Positions 27,215-37,400 of a stretch of DNA of 64,000 bases are shown here, in pieces. Source of the DNA: Silanimonas sp044377035 (GTDB lineage Bacteria > Pseudomonadota > Gammaproteobacteria > Xanthomonadales > Xanthomonadaceae); assembly GCF_044377035.1 (NCBI RefSeq), contig NZ_JBILJW010000014.1, positions 1 to 64,000 on the forward strand, in the 5' to 3' direction. The notes under the pieces are model-generated. The model was not told where the DNA came from. It saw only the letters and a list, made by a program, of their open reading frames with translations, and searched no databases. The stretch's first letter is position 1. Every line of letters starts with the position of its first letter. A program made the position numbers and the translations under genes.

Positions 27215-29599
27215 TCAGAAGCGGCCGGTCAGCTCCACGCCCCAGGTGCGCGGCGCACCGACGATGAAGGTCGGCACGCCGAAGTTGAGGCCGGTGTTGC
27301 CGGCGTCGATCAGGTACTCGCGATCGCCCGCGTTCTTCACGAAGGCGCCGAGGTCCCAGCGGCCATCACCGAACTCGACACCGACGCGAACGTCGACCAG
27401 GCCGTAGCCGGCCTGCTCGATGCCGCGCTGGTTCTGGTCTTCGAAGAACACCTGCGAGCGCCAGTTCCAGCTCGGGCGCACGTAGGCGTCGAGGCCGTCG
27501 CCCACGCCGAAGCGCCAGTCGAGGCCGGCCGAGGCCGAGTGCTCCGGCGTCAGGCGGAAGCGGTTGCCCGCGAGGCTCTGGCGACGGCCCGCGTCGTCGC
27601 GCTCGTCGAAGCTGGCGTCGACATAGCCGTAGGTGAAGAAGGCCTGCAGGCCGTCGCTGGCGCGGAAGATCACCGAGAGCTCGGCGCCCGTGGCGCTGGC
27701 GTTGCCGCCGTTCGCGGTGATCGTGCCGATGCCGTTCGGATTGAGCACGCTGGCCTGGAAGTCGCTGTAGTCGTAGTCGAACACGGCGATGTCGTAGGTC
27801 AGCGCCTCGCCGAAGGCGGTGCCCTTCAAGCCGAGCTCATAGCTCATCACCACTTCGGCCGGGATGAAGTTGGGCGTGCCGTTGCCGCCGGTCGGGAACT
27901 CGATGACGTCCGGACGGCGGCCGCGCGAAACGCTGGCATAGCCGTTGAGCGTGTCGCTGAAGCGGTAGGCGGCCACGACGCGACCCACGAAGGACGAGTA
28001 GGTGTCTTCGGCGAAGCGACGCGCCACCGGGCGGAACAGGATGTTCGGAATCGCGACGTTGGTCGGGGCGGCCGGCAGGACCTGACCGAGCGGCGAGAGA
28101 CCGCCGAAGGTCAAGGCTTCGTAGCCCGAGCGCACGTCCTCGCGCGTCCCGCGCAGGCCGAGTGTCAGGTCGAAGCGGTCGGTGACCGACCAGGTGCCGT
28201 CGGCGAAGATATCCATCGCATCGACCTCGCCGAAGTTCGTGTACTCCTCGCGATGGCTGGCGCGCAGCGGCAGCGGCGTGCCGAGCGGGATGCCCGGGAT
28301 GCCCAGCGCCGGGAACGCCGTGTAGCCGAGGAACGGCGTGAGGTTGGGGTTGAGCGGGCTGACCACGGGCAGCTGGATCAGCCCGCCCGTCGCACCGGCG
28401 ACACCCGCGCGCAGGGCCGGCGAGAGCAGGGCGCCGAGCTGGCGCTCGTCGGTGCTGAACGGCACGCGCTGGAAGCCATCCTCCTTGAACCAGCTGATGC
28501 CACCGAAGCCGCGGAAGGCGCCGCCGTTGTCGTAGTTGAAGCGGAACTCGTGGCTCCACTGCTCGCCCTCGGCGTCCTCGGCGAACTCCAGCGCATTCAG
28601 CTGCGAGCCGTCGGCGTCGAACTCTTCCAGCGAAGCGAATTCGCGCCAGCCGCTGATGGTCGAGAGGCTCCACGACTCGTTGATGGCGAACTGGCCCAGC
28701 ACGGTGAAGCCGGTGACGTGGCGGTCGAGGCCGAGCTGCTCGCCGCGGTTCAGGTCGGCGGTGCCATCGAACAGGTCGCGGCTGCCCGCGCGCGTGGGCA
28801 GCACGTTGGTGCGGAAGGCGGTGCCCGGCGGCGTATCCACCTGGTGGTTGAAGATCACGTCGACACGGTTCGTGTCGCCGAGGTCGAGGCCGAGGGACAG
28901 GCGCAGCGCGCTGGTGTCCTTACCGTTGAGGTGGCCGCCCGAGAGGTTCTCGACGAAGCCTTGGTTCTTCTCGTGGTAAACGGCGAGGCGCATCGCCAGC
29001 GACTCGGACAGCGGGGCGTTGGCGTAGCCACTGGCACGACGCCATTCGTCGCTGCCCAGGCCCACGGTGAAGCCACTTTCGTAGCCCTGGAAGGCCTTCT
29101 TCTGCACCAGATGCACGGCGCCGACCTGCGCACCGCGGCCGAACAGCGTGCCCTGCGGGCCGCGCAGCACTTCGACGCGCTCGAGGTCGAAGGGCTGCAC
29201 CACGGCGCCGCGGGCGCGCGAGATGGCGATGCCGTCCTGGAAGACCGAGACGCGAGGCGGCGAGAACGACGCGCCGCTGTCGGAGGTGATACCGCGGATC
29301 ACGAAGCCGGGGTTGTTCGGGCTCTGCTCCTGTACTTCGAGGCCGGGCACGAGGTTGCCGATGTCATCCATGCCGGTGATGCCGAAGCCCTCGAGGAACT
29401 CGCCCGAGTAAGCGCTGATCGCGATCGGCACCTCCTGAACCTGCTGCTCGCGCTTCTGCGCCGTCACCACGATCGTGTCGATCATCGTGGCGTCGACGCT
29501 GGCCGCCCCGGCGGTGGGGGCGTCCTGGGCGAACGCGGGGGCCGCGACGAGGACGAGGGCGGCGTGGATCGCCGAGGCAAGCAGGGTGGGGCGACGCAT
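27215..29599 (-). CDS. TonB-dependent outer-membrane receptor
   Basis: Outer-membrane barrel of 794 residues for active uptake of a large or scarce substrate. Signal peptide MRRPTLLASAIHAALVLVAAPAFA, TonB-box-like DTIVVTAQKREQ (about 40-52), plug domain (PIAISAYSGEFLEGFGI, then VLRGPQGTLFGRGAQVGAVHLV), barrel strands to a terminal aromatic residue (ELTGRF). The VTAQKREQxxQEVP start is the common class found in sphingomonads and xanthomonads. ATG 29599 has GGAG nine bases before it; the ATG at 29614 does not. Substrate unknown; the divergent PhoD gene hints at phosphate esters. Confidence 0.93.
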   Translation of the reverse strand: MRRPTLLASAIHAALVLVAAPAFAQDAPTAGAASVDATMIDTIVVTAQKREQQVQEVPIAISAYSGEFLEGFGITGMDDIGNLVPGLEVQEQSPNNPGFVIRGITSDSGASFSPPRVSVFQDGIAISRARGAVVQPFDLERVEVLRGPQGTLFGRGAQVGAVHLVQKKAFQGYESGFTVGLGSDEWRRASGYANAPLSESLAMRLAVYHEKNQGFVENLSGGHLNGKDTSALRLSLGLDLGDTNRVDVIFNHQVDTPPGTAFRTNVLPTRAGSRDLFDGTADLNRGEQLGLDRHVTGFTVLGQFAINESWSLSTISGWREFASLEEFDADGSQLNALEFAEDAEGEQWSHEFRFNYDNGGAFRGFGGISWFKEDGFQRVPFSTDERQLGALLSPALRAGVAGATGGLIQLPVVSPLNPNLTPFLGYTAFPALGIPGIPLGTPLPLRASHREEYTNFGEVDAMDIFADGTWSVTDRFDLTLGLRGTREDVRSGYEALTFGGLSPLGQVLPAAPTNVAIPNILFRPVARRFAEDTYSSFVGRVVAAYRFSDTLNGYASVSRGRRPDVIEFPTGGNGTPNFIPAEVVMSYELGLKGTAFGEALTYDIAVFDYDYSDFQASVLNPNGIGTITANGGNASATGAELSVIFRASDGLQAFFTYGYVDASFDERDDAGRRQSLAGNRFRLTPEHSASAGLDWRFGVGDGLDAYVRPSWNWRSQVFFEDQNQRGIEQAGYGLVDVRVGVEFGDGRWDLGAFVKNAGDREYLIDAGNTGLNFGVPTFIVGAPRTWGVELTGRF

Positions 29600-29741
29600 C
29601 GAGGGGAACTCCATGGGGTGTTGGAGACGCCAGCGTCGTCGCGAGTCGTTGCAATGCCGTTAAAAGCGACAACCGGTCACGGTCCTGAAAGATGCGGGGG
29701 CTGGAATAGCCGGCTGCCTTCCCCCCTCTGTTGGCCAACCG

Positions 29742-31874
29742 ATGCCCCCCATCAGCCGCCGCGCCGTGCTGCGCCTGCTTTCCGTGACCGCCGCCGCCGT
29801 GGTGCTGCCACTGCATGCCCGTCGCTTCGCGGCCACGCTGCCCATCGATGCGTCCCTGTTCCCGCAGGCCGTGGCGTCGGGCGACCCGTCGGCGCGGAGC
29901 GTGGTGCTGTGGACGCGCCTCGCACCGCAGGCGTGGGGGCGGGAGGTCGTTCTGCAGGTCGCGGAGGACGCGGGCTTCGAACGCCTTCGCGTCGAGCGTG
30001 CATTCGCCGTGGGTGCCGAAACCGACGGCTGTCTGAAGGTCCGCGTCGACGATCTCGAATCCGGCACCGCGTGGCATTACCGCTTCGTCATCGAGGGCGG
30101 GCCCGCGGCAGCATCGCCCGTGGGCCGCACCCTCACCCTCCCGGGCGATGACGAGGAGCGCGACCTGCGCCTCGCCGTGCTCAGCTGCCAGGACTACAAC
30201 GGCCGCTGGTACAACACGCTGCTGCCGCTGCTGGAAGAACCGCTCGATGCCATCGTGCATCTCGGCGACTTCATCTACGAGACCACGGGCGATCCGTCCT
30301 TCCAGAGTGGCGACGGGCGGCGGGTGGTGTTCGACGACGCGGCGGGCGCGCTCACGCTCGGCGACGGCGGGTTCCAGTCGGCGCGCAGCCTCGACAACTA
30401 CCGCCAGTTGCACCGCGAATACCGCACGGACCCGGTGCTGCAGGCCTTGCTGGCCAAGGCGCCGCTGATCGCCATCTGGGACGACCACGAGTTCGCCGAC
30501 GACGCCTGGCAGGACGTGGCGACCTTCCACGACGGCCGCCAGGACGAACGCGATGCGGCGCGGCGGCGGGCGTCGGAGCAGGCGTGGTTCGAGTACATGC
30601 CGGTCGATGTCGGCGGCGCGTTCGAAGGCGCGGCCGTGGACGCTGGCGCGCTGCACCCCGCGACGCGCATCTGGCGCGAGTTCCGTTTCGGCCGTCGAGC
30701 GTCGCTGTGCATGACCGACTACCGCAGCGCGCGTCCCGACCACCTCGTCCCCGAAGATGCTTTCCCAGGCGCGATGGTGTTCGACGAGCCGACGCTGCAG
30801 GACGCTCTTCCGCGCATCGGCGAATCCTTTGACGGGTGGCGTTCGCGGCTTCAGCCCTACATCGACATCAACACGCCTGAGTACCGGCGCTGGCGCCGGC
30901 CCTTGGCCCGCGCGCTGCACAAAGCCTATGCCGCCGAGGGCCTCGCGAAGGCGGACGTCCGGGCGAGGATCGATGCCGTTCTCGCCGCGCCGATGGCCTT
31001 GCCGGTGGTCAACGCCATCCTCGCCCGCCATGACGCGGCCGCGCCGTTCTTCCTCGATGCAGGCGCCATCCCCGAATCGCCGGACCTGCCGCGCGGACTG
31101 AGCTGGGCCGGTGTGGGCAAGTCGCGGTTGTTCGATGCCGTCGGCAGCCGCTATTTCGTTCTGGCGGAGGGGTTCGGCCTGTTGGCCCGCTTGCGTGCCG
31201 CCGGCATCGGCGGCCCGCTCGGCAGCGCATTGGGCGCTCCGCAGGCCGCGTGGCTCGCCGGAGCGGCCGAGCGCCACCGTGATGCGCGCTGGCGCCTGGT
31301 GGCCAGTTCAGTGTCCTTTACCCCGTTGCGCCTCGACCTGCGCCGGCCCGAGGTCCAGGCCCCCGCCGGCTGGGCGCACGAAGTGCTGCTCAACGTCGAC
31401 CACTGGGATGGCTTTCCCGTGGAGCGCGACGCCTGGCTCGACCACTTCGACGGCGAAGGTGCGGTCCTGCTGAGTGGCGACATCCACGCCAGCTTCGCCA
31501 GCCAGCACCGGCCGCGTGTCGTCGAGTTCACGACGCCGGCGGTGTCGTCCAAGAGTCTCGGCGCCATCCTCGAGCGCAACGCGGGTGGCGACGCCGCGAC
31601 GCGCGAGGCGGGGGCTCGCCTCGCCGCCAACCTCGACGCCCTGCTGCTCGCTGGCTACGGCGGCCTGCGTTACGCGCAGACACGGCGCAATGGCGCGATG
31701 CTTCTGGCGATCGGTCGCGACGAATTGCGGGTCCGCTATCTCGAGTTGGAGGCGGAGCGGGTCGCCGAGCGCCACTACGCGGATCCGGCGGCACTGGCGA
31801 CGGCGCGGCATGAACGCCGCTTCCGCGTGCGGCGCGAGGACGGGTCGCTGACGCTGCTGGCCGATCCGGACTGA
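29742..31874 (+). CDS. phoD: PhoD-family alkaline phosphatase/phosphodiesterase, Tat-exported
   Basis: 710 residues, longer than the usual 450-600. A twin-arginine signal is visible (ISRRAVLRLLSVTAAAVVL). The PhoD N-terminal domain (FPQAVASGDPSARSVVLWTRLAP) precedes the metallophosphatase domain with LSCQDYNGRWYNT, HLGDFIYE, IWDDHEFADD and LSGDIHASF, which bind the Ca/Fe cofactor and substrate. An insertion of roughly 200 residues (about 350-540) lies between the metal motifs. It should release phosphate from diesters or monoesters in the periplasm. Divergent from the TonB receptor across 142 bp. Confidence 0.9.
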   Translation: MPPISRRAVLRLLSVTAAAVVLPLHARRFAATLPIDASLFPQAVASGDPSARSVVLWTRLAPQAWGREVVLQVAEDAGFERLRVERAFAVGAETDGCLKVRVDDLESGTAWHYRFVIEGGPAAASPVGRTLTLPGDDEERDLRLAVLSCQDYNGRWYNTLLPLLEEPLDAIVHLGDFIYETTGDPSFQSGDGRRVVFDDAAGALTLGDGGFQSARSLDNYRQLHREYRTDPVLQALLAKAPLIAIWDDHEFADDAWQDVATFHDGRQDERDAARRRASEQAWFEYMPVDVGGAFEGAAVDAGALHPATRIWREFRFGRRASLCMTDYRSARPDHLVPEDAFPGAMVFDEPTLQDALPRIGESFDGWRSRLQPYIDINTPEYRRWRRPLARALHKAYAAEGLAKADVRARIDAVLAAPMALPVVNAILARHDAAAPFFLDAGAIPESPDLPRGLSWAGVGKSRLFDAVGSRYFVLAEGFGLLARLRAAGIGGPLGSALGAPQAAWLAGAAERHRDARWRLVASSVSFTPLRLDLRRPEVQAPAGWAHEVLLNVDHWDGFPVERDAWLDHFDGEGAVLLSGDIHASFASQHRPRVVEFTTPAVSSKSLGAILERNAGGDAATREAGARLAANLDALLLAGYGGLRYAQTRRNGAMLLAIGRDELRVRYLELEAERVAERHYADPAALATARHERRFRVRREDGSLTLLADPD

Positions 31875-31917
31875 GCCGCCGCGACGCCGCGGGGCCGGCA
31901 TCGCCTACCATGCGGCG

Positions 31918-33807
31918 ATGCCCACGCCAGCACCGCCATCGGACGCCGCCGGCTTCCACCAGCGCCTGCTCGAGGACACCCTCGCCGAGGTGTTTGGCGA
32001 GCTCGAGCCGGGCCTCTTCGCCAGCCTCCAGCCGCGGCTCACCACGCTCGAGCTGCCGGGAGGTACGGTCCTGATGCGCGAGGGTGAGCCTTCCGATGCG
32101 CTCTACTTGGTGCTCTCGGGGCGGCTCGTCGCCAGCCGCGGTGCGGATGCGGTACTTGGCGAGATCGGCCGCGGCGAGCCGATCGGCGAAATGGGGGTGA
32201 TTACCGGCGCGCCGCGCACGGCCACCGTGCGCGCACTGCGCGACAGCGTGCTGGTGCGGCTCGATGGTGCCGACTTCATCGACGTCCTCCAGCGCTGGCC
32301 ACGGGCTGGGCTGCCGCTCGCGCGCAAGCTGATCGAACGCCTGTCGAGAAAGCGCGGCAGCGCGCGGCGACAGGGCTTCATCAACGTCTGCGTGCTGCCT
32401 TTGCAGGCGGCAATCGACGGCGATGACCTCGCATCGCGCCTGCACGCCGAGCTCTCCGCGCTATCGGCGGACGACTCGTCAGCCGGTGCGGTCGCCCTGC
32501 ACGATCGTCGCAGCGTGGAAGCGGCACTCGGCTTGGATATCGAGGCCGTGGAAGCCGAGGCGCTCGGCGAGCATCGACGCCTGCTCGACTGGCTCGACCA
32601 GCAGGAAGCCGCGCATGCGCTGCAGGTGTTCGTGGCCGATTCGGCCGACACCGCCTGGACGCGCCTGTGCCTGCGTCAGGCCGACCTGGTGTTGCTGGCG
32701 ACCGATGCCGATGCCGATCCCGCGCCGCAGGGCGTGGAGCTCGCCCATCTCGTTGGCGACGCGCGGCGCATCGCCGCGCACCAGGCGCTGTGGCTGGTGC
32801 ACCCCGACGACCGGCGACGGCCCCGCGATACCGCGGCCTGGTTGGCGGCGCGCCCGCACCTCGCGGTCGATGGCCTGTCGCACCTGCACCTGCGGCGTGG
32901 GCATCCCGGTGATTGGCGGCGGGTCGCGCGCATCGTTGCGGGCCGCGCTATCGGCCTCGTGCTGGCCGGCGGTGGAGCGCGCGGCTTCGCCCACGTCGGC
33001 GTGATGCAGGCACTCGAAGAGCGGGGCATCGAATGGGATGTCGTCGGCGGCACCAGCATCGGCGCGGTGATGGGCTTCTACGCCGCCACCGGCCTGCCGG
33101 CCTCGCGCGTGCGTGCGCTGGCCGGCGAGGCGTTCCGCCGCAACCCGACCGGCGACGTGAACTGGGTGCCGGTGATGTCGCTGCTGCGTGGCCGACGCCT
33201 GAAGCGCGTGATCGACGACGCCGTCGCCGAGGCGTTCGATGGCGCGGCGGACATCGAGGATCTGTGGAAGCCGTTCTTCTGCGTGGCGTCCAACTGCTCG
33301 CGGCAGCGGGCCGACGTGCTGCGGCGCGGCCGCCTGTCGGAGGCGCTGCGCGCGAGCGTCTCGATCCCGGCCGCGCTGCCGCCGGTGCTGCGCGACGGCG
33401 AGTTGCTCGTCGATGGCGGCACCTTCAACAACTACCCCGTCGACCTGATGCGCGCGGCGGGCGCGGTACGGGTGATCGGCGTGGACCTGAGCCAGGACGC
33501 CTACCGCGCGCTCGACCACGCCGACGTGCCGTCGCCTTGGGCGTTCCTGCTCGACCGTCTGTTCCGTCGTCGCGACGGACGGCGCTACAAGGATTTCCCG
33601 AGCCTCGGGACGACGGTGGTCAACGTCGCGCTGATGGCCAGCACCTCGCACCAGAAGCGAATGCGCGAACTCGTCGACCTCGCGTTCCAACCGGACGTCT
33701 CGGATGTCGGCCTGCTGCAGTGGCGGGCATTCGACCGCGTGGTCGCGATCGGGCTCGACCACGCACGTGCGGTGCTTGCGACGCGCGAGGACTTCAAGCG
33801 TTGTTGA
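31918..33807 (+). CDS. Cyclic-nucleotide-binding patatin-like phospholipase (NTE type)
   Basis: 629 residues. An N-terminal cNMP-binding domain (about 25-140: VLMREGEPSDALYLVLSGRL, then GEPIGEMGVITGAPRTATVRA) is followed by an NTE-like linker and a patatin domain with the oxyanion loop GGGARG (351-356), nucleophile Ser380 in GTSIG and dyad Asp499 in DGG. The layout is that of neuropathy-target-esterase-like lysophospholipases. A hexamer TACCAT ends only seven bases before the ATG, so the mRNA may have almost no leader. Overlaps a convergent response regulator by 14 bases. Confidence 0.92.
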   Translation: MPTPAPPSDAAGFHQRLLEDTLAEVFGELEPGLFASLQPRLTTLELPGGTVLMREGEPSDALYLVLSGRLVASRGADAVLGEIGRGEPIGEMGVITGAPRTATVRALRDSVLVRLDGADFIDVLQRWPRAGLPLARKLIERLSRKRGSARRQGFINVCVLPLQAAIDGDDLASRLHAELSALSADDSSAGAVALHDRRSVEAALGLDIEAVEAEALGEHRRLLDWLDQQEAAHALQVFVADSADTAWTRLCLRQADLVLLATDADADPAPQGVELAHLVGDARRIAAHQALWLVHPDDRRRPRDTAAWLAARPHLAVDGLSHLHLRRGHPGDWRRVARIVAGRAIGLVLAGGGARGFAHVGVMQALEERGIEWDVVGGTSIGAVMGFYAATGLPASRVRALAGEAFRRNPTGDVNWVPVMSLLRGRRLKRVIDDAVAEAFDGAADIEDLWKPFFCVASNCSRQRADVLRRGRLSEALRASVSIPAALPPVLRDGELLVDGGTFNNYPVDLMRAAGAVRVIGVDLSQDAYRALDHADVPSPWAFLLDRLFRRRDGRRYKDFPSLGTTVVNVALMASTSHQKRMRELVDLAFQPDVSDVGLLQWRAFDRVVAIGLDHARAVLATREDFKRC

Positions 33808-34483
33808 CCTGGTCGTCCACGCGGTCGAGGATCTCCTGCAGCTCGCGCGCCACCCGCGTCCGGTCGAAGTGGAGGGCGCTTTCCTCGCGGATGCGCTTCG
33901 CGATGCGCGAGCCATGCCACAGCCCCAAGGTCAGGCAGCCGGTGTTGACGGTGTCGATCCGTGGCCAAAGGGCCCCGGCCGACGGCAGGTCGTTGACCTC
34001 GCTCTGCAGTTGCCTCACCTGCTTTGCGAGCGAGTCGAGGTAAACCATCAGCCGCTCCCCGGGGATGCGAAGGCGTTGCTGGGTGGCGGACGGCGGTTCG
34101 GCCGCGGCCATCCACGCGTGGCCGATGGCGCGCGCGACGCTGCATTCCGCGGACTCAACGTCGAAGGGTTTGACGAGGTAATGCTCCACGCCCAGTCCCA
34201 TGGCCTGCTTCACCGTGCCGACGTCCGATGCCGAGGTCACGAGTACGAAGGGCAGATCGGTCAAGCCTGGGTGCGCGCGCACCTTCCGCAACAGTTCGAT
34301 GCCGTTGAGGCGCGGCATGTGCAGGTCGCTCAGCACCGCGGCCGGCGTCATTCCGCCGAGCAGCAGGTCCCAGGCTTCCATGCCGTCCTTGGCCTCGACC
34401 GGATCGAGCATTTCGAAACGGGACATCAGGTCGATGAGGGCCATCCGCGACACGGCGTCGTCATCGACGAGCAGGATCTTCAT
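33794..34483 (-). CDS. Response regulator with a helical, non-DNA-binding output
   Basis: 229 residues. Receiver at 1-125 (LLVDDD, phospho-Asp in VLSDLHMPR, Lys in LVKPFD). The C-terminal 100 residues are predicted helical (GERLMVYLDSLAKQVRQLQSEVND, RTRVARELQEILDRVDDQV) with no recognised DNA-binding or enzymatic motif. ATG 34483 lies inside the 3' end of the hybrid kinase gene (23-base overlap), so the two are translationally coupled and this is the probable partner or terminal receiver of that kinase. Confidence 0.85.
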   Translation of the reverse strand: MKILLVDDDAVSRMALIDLMSRFEMLDPVEAKDGMEAWDLLLGGMTPAAVLSDLHMPRLNGIELLRKVRAHPGLTDLPFVLVTSASDVGTVKQAMGLGVEHYLVKPFDVESAECSVARAIGHAWMAAAEPPSATQQRLRIPGERLMVYLDSLAKQVRQLQSEVNDLPSAGALWPRIDTVNTGCLTLGLWHGSRIAKRIREESALHFDRTRVARELQEILDRVDDQVNNA

Positions 34484-37400
34484 GCGGCTCTCCAAGAGTG
34501 TCGGGGTCCAGCAAGGTCAGGAGGCGGGGCGTCTCGGCATCCATGAAGGGCCAATCCTCGCGGTCGGCGGCCTTCTCCAGTTCGCCCGCGAGCCGATGCA
34601 GGGGGCCGTCCGGGGCGAGGAAGCCAGCGCTGCCCTTGATGCCATGGAACTGCTGTGCGAGCTCGATGGCGTGGCGGGCTTCGAAGCTGGCGACCAGGGC
34701 GCGGCGGCGTTCCGGCAGGTCTGCGAGGAAGGCTCCCCACATGCGCGAGCGCAGGTCCGCGGGCCCGGCCTTGCGCTTCGTCGGTGGAGCGCCCGCGCGT
34801 TCCGCGCCGGATAGCGGGGTGTCGGTCCTGCCCTGCGGCGGAGGCGCCGGTGCGTTCGCGGGTGCCTCCACGATGCCGAACAGTGCATCGAGAGCGGCGC
34901 CCGGATCCTGGTCCTGCGGTGGCAGCGGGCGGCCCTCCGCGAGCAGTCGCCCGACCATTCGTTCGAGCAGGGCATGCAGCTCACGCTCGTTGATCGGCTT
35001 GGACAGGAACTCGTCCATGCCGGATTCCAGGTAGAGCCGCCGGTCCTCCGAGGTGGCGTTCGCGGTGAGAGCGATGATCGGCAGGCCAGGGCGACGCACG
35101 CGCACGTGGTCGATGCCGCCGGCGCGGATGTGGCGCGTGGCGGTGGCGCCATCCATCTCCGGCATCCGCCCATCCATCAGCACCAGGTCGTAGTCGCGGC
35201 GGGCAAGCGCATCGATGGCGAGCTTGCCGTTCTCGACGATGTCGACGTCGTGGCCGCGATCCTCGAGCAGCGTGCGGATGATGATCTGGTTGGTGGGGTA
35301 ATCCTCGGCGCAGAGGATGGCGAGGCGGTGCGTGTGCGGTGACTGCGCGTCGTCCTCGGCGCTATCCGGTGCGTTGCCGTTGGGCAGCGGAAGTGCGAAC
35401 CAGAAGCGCGTGCCGAGGCCGGGCTTCGAGTCGGCGTTCATCGTCCCACCCATCAGTTCCACGAGGTTGCGCGAGATCGCCAGGCCGAGGCCGGTGCCGC
35501 CGTACTTGCGCGTGGTCGAGGTGTCGGCCTGGGTGAAGGCATCGAACAGCCGCTGCATCGCTTCGGGCTGGATGCCAATGCCCGTGTCCTGCACCGCGAA
35601 CTCCACCATCGGCACGCCGTCCGCCTGAAGCCGGTGGCGGACGCTGACCGTCACGCTGCCCACTTCGGTGAACTTCACGGCATTGCCCACCAGGTTCACC
35701 AGCACTTGCCGCAGCCGAGTGGGGTCGCCCTTCGACCAGTCGGGTAATGCGTTCTCCACGTGCACCTTCAGCATCACGCTCTTCGCCGAAGCGCGGTCGG
35801 CCATGAGCTCGTAGAGGTCGTCGACGACCGCGCGGACGGAGAAGTCGACGCTCTCGACGGCCATCTTCCGTGCCTCGATCTTCGAGAAATCGAGGATGTC
35901 GTTGATGATGGTCATCAGGGCGCGGGCGTTCTCCTGCGCCAACTCGATCTGGTCGCGCGTCCCCGGCGAGAGATGGCGGTCGCGCAACGCGAAGCCCTGC
36001 ATGCCGATCACGCCAGCCATCGGCGTGCGGATCTCGTGGCTCATCATCGCGAGGAATTCGCTCTTGGTGTGGTTCGCCTGCTCGGCTTGCTCGCGCGCGC
36101 GGTCGGCCGACGTCTTTGCTTCGAGCGCGTCCCGCAAGGAGGATTCGGCAAGTCCTTCAAGCATCTTGCGCTCCGTCAGGTCCTGCACCACGACCACCGC
36201 CGCCTCGCGCTGGCCGTCGACCGAGGCATCGGTCCGGTGGACGGCGATCCAGCGCCGATCGCCTTCCGCCGTGGTGATGGCGATGTCCCCCGCCTTCGCG
36301 AGTCGCGGGTCGACGGGTTGGTCCTGCAGCGAGCCGGAGGCCTCGCCGAGGATCCGGTGAAGCTCGGGATTGGCCATCACGACGCGGCCATCGCCTTCGA
36401 TCATCAGGCCGACGGGGGCGGAGTTGAACACCGCGTGCTGCTGGCTGTAGAGCTCTGCGATGGAGCGCGTCCGCTCATGGACGAGGCGCTCCAGGCGCTC
36501 GCGGTAGCCGCGACGGGCCAGCGAGTGCTGGATCTGGCTCGCCATGAAGCCGAGTACCGACTGGTCGCGCTCGGTGTAGACGACGCCGTGCGTATAGGAC
36601 TGCACCACCATGGCGCCGACGACCTCGCCATCGACGAGCATCGGGACGCCCAGCCAGTTCTTGGCATCGCTGCCGATCCCGCGGAGCTCGCCGCGAACCT
36701 GTGCCGCCACGTCCGCCATGGTGCCGCGCAGCGGCCTTCCGCCGGTGAGAAGGTGCCATGTGAGGCCGTGCTTGATGTTATCGACGGGGACGTCCCCGAA
36801 GATCGCGTCGTCCTGCTCGTCGACGTAGTAGTCGAAGCGGATCGTTCCCTGCTCCCGGTCGAGGGAGACGATGTAGAAGTTCCGCGCGTACATCAGGCGC
36901 TCGACCACGCGGTGCATGGCTTCGAGCATCGCCTCGTCGCTCTCGGCGTGGTCGGCCAGTTCGCTGATGTCGAACAGGGCCTTCTGCAATCGCTCCTTCT
37001 CGCCGATCTCGGCGATCTGCGCGGCCATTCTTGCACTCTGCCGGTTCCACTGCGACGCAAAGGTGGCCGCGAAGAGGCCGAAGGCGAGCATCGCCCCGCA
37101 ATAGGCCGCGATGAAAAGCAGTCCGCTCTTCGGTGCCGCGATCGCCGTGACCGCGACCAGCATGGTGGCGAGCAGGGTCCAAGCCTCGCGGGAGCGGAGG
37201 AGCAGGAAGTTGACCGCGACCAGCGGGAAGGCGACGAAGAACCCGTGCTCGCCCAGCCGGGCGGCGGCCCATACCGAGAAGGCCGTGCCGGCGATGGTCA
37301 TCACGTAGGTCGCGACCGCCAGACGACCTGTCATGAGCACGTGGACGAAGCACGCAAAGGCAAGGCCCGACGTCGCGAGGTCGGCGATGGCTAGGGCCCA

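Noticed and set aside
29615..29741. Pho box in the TonB-receptor/PhoD divergent region
   Set aside because: Looked for two CTGTCAT-like repeats with 11-base spacing. CGGTCACGGTCCTG is only a poor match, so phosphate control by PhoB is not claimed.
26810..30151. Open frame of 1113 codons on the plus strand
   Set aside because: Antisense to the TonB receptor and hydrolase, then runs into phoD out of frame. No motif; shadow of the receptor's codon pattern.
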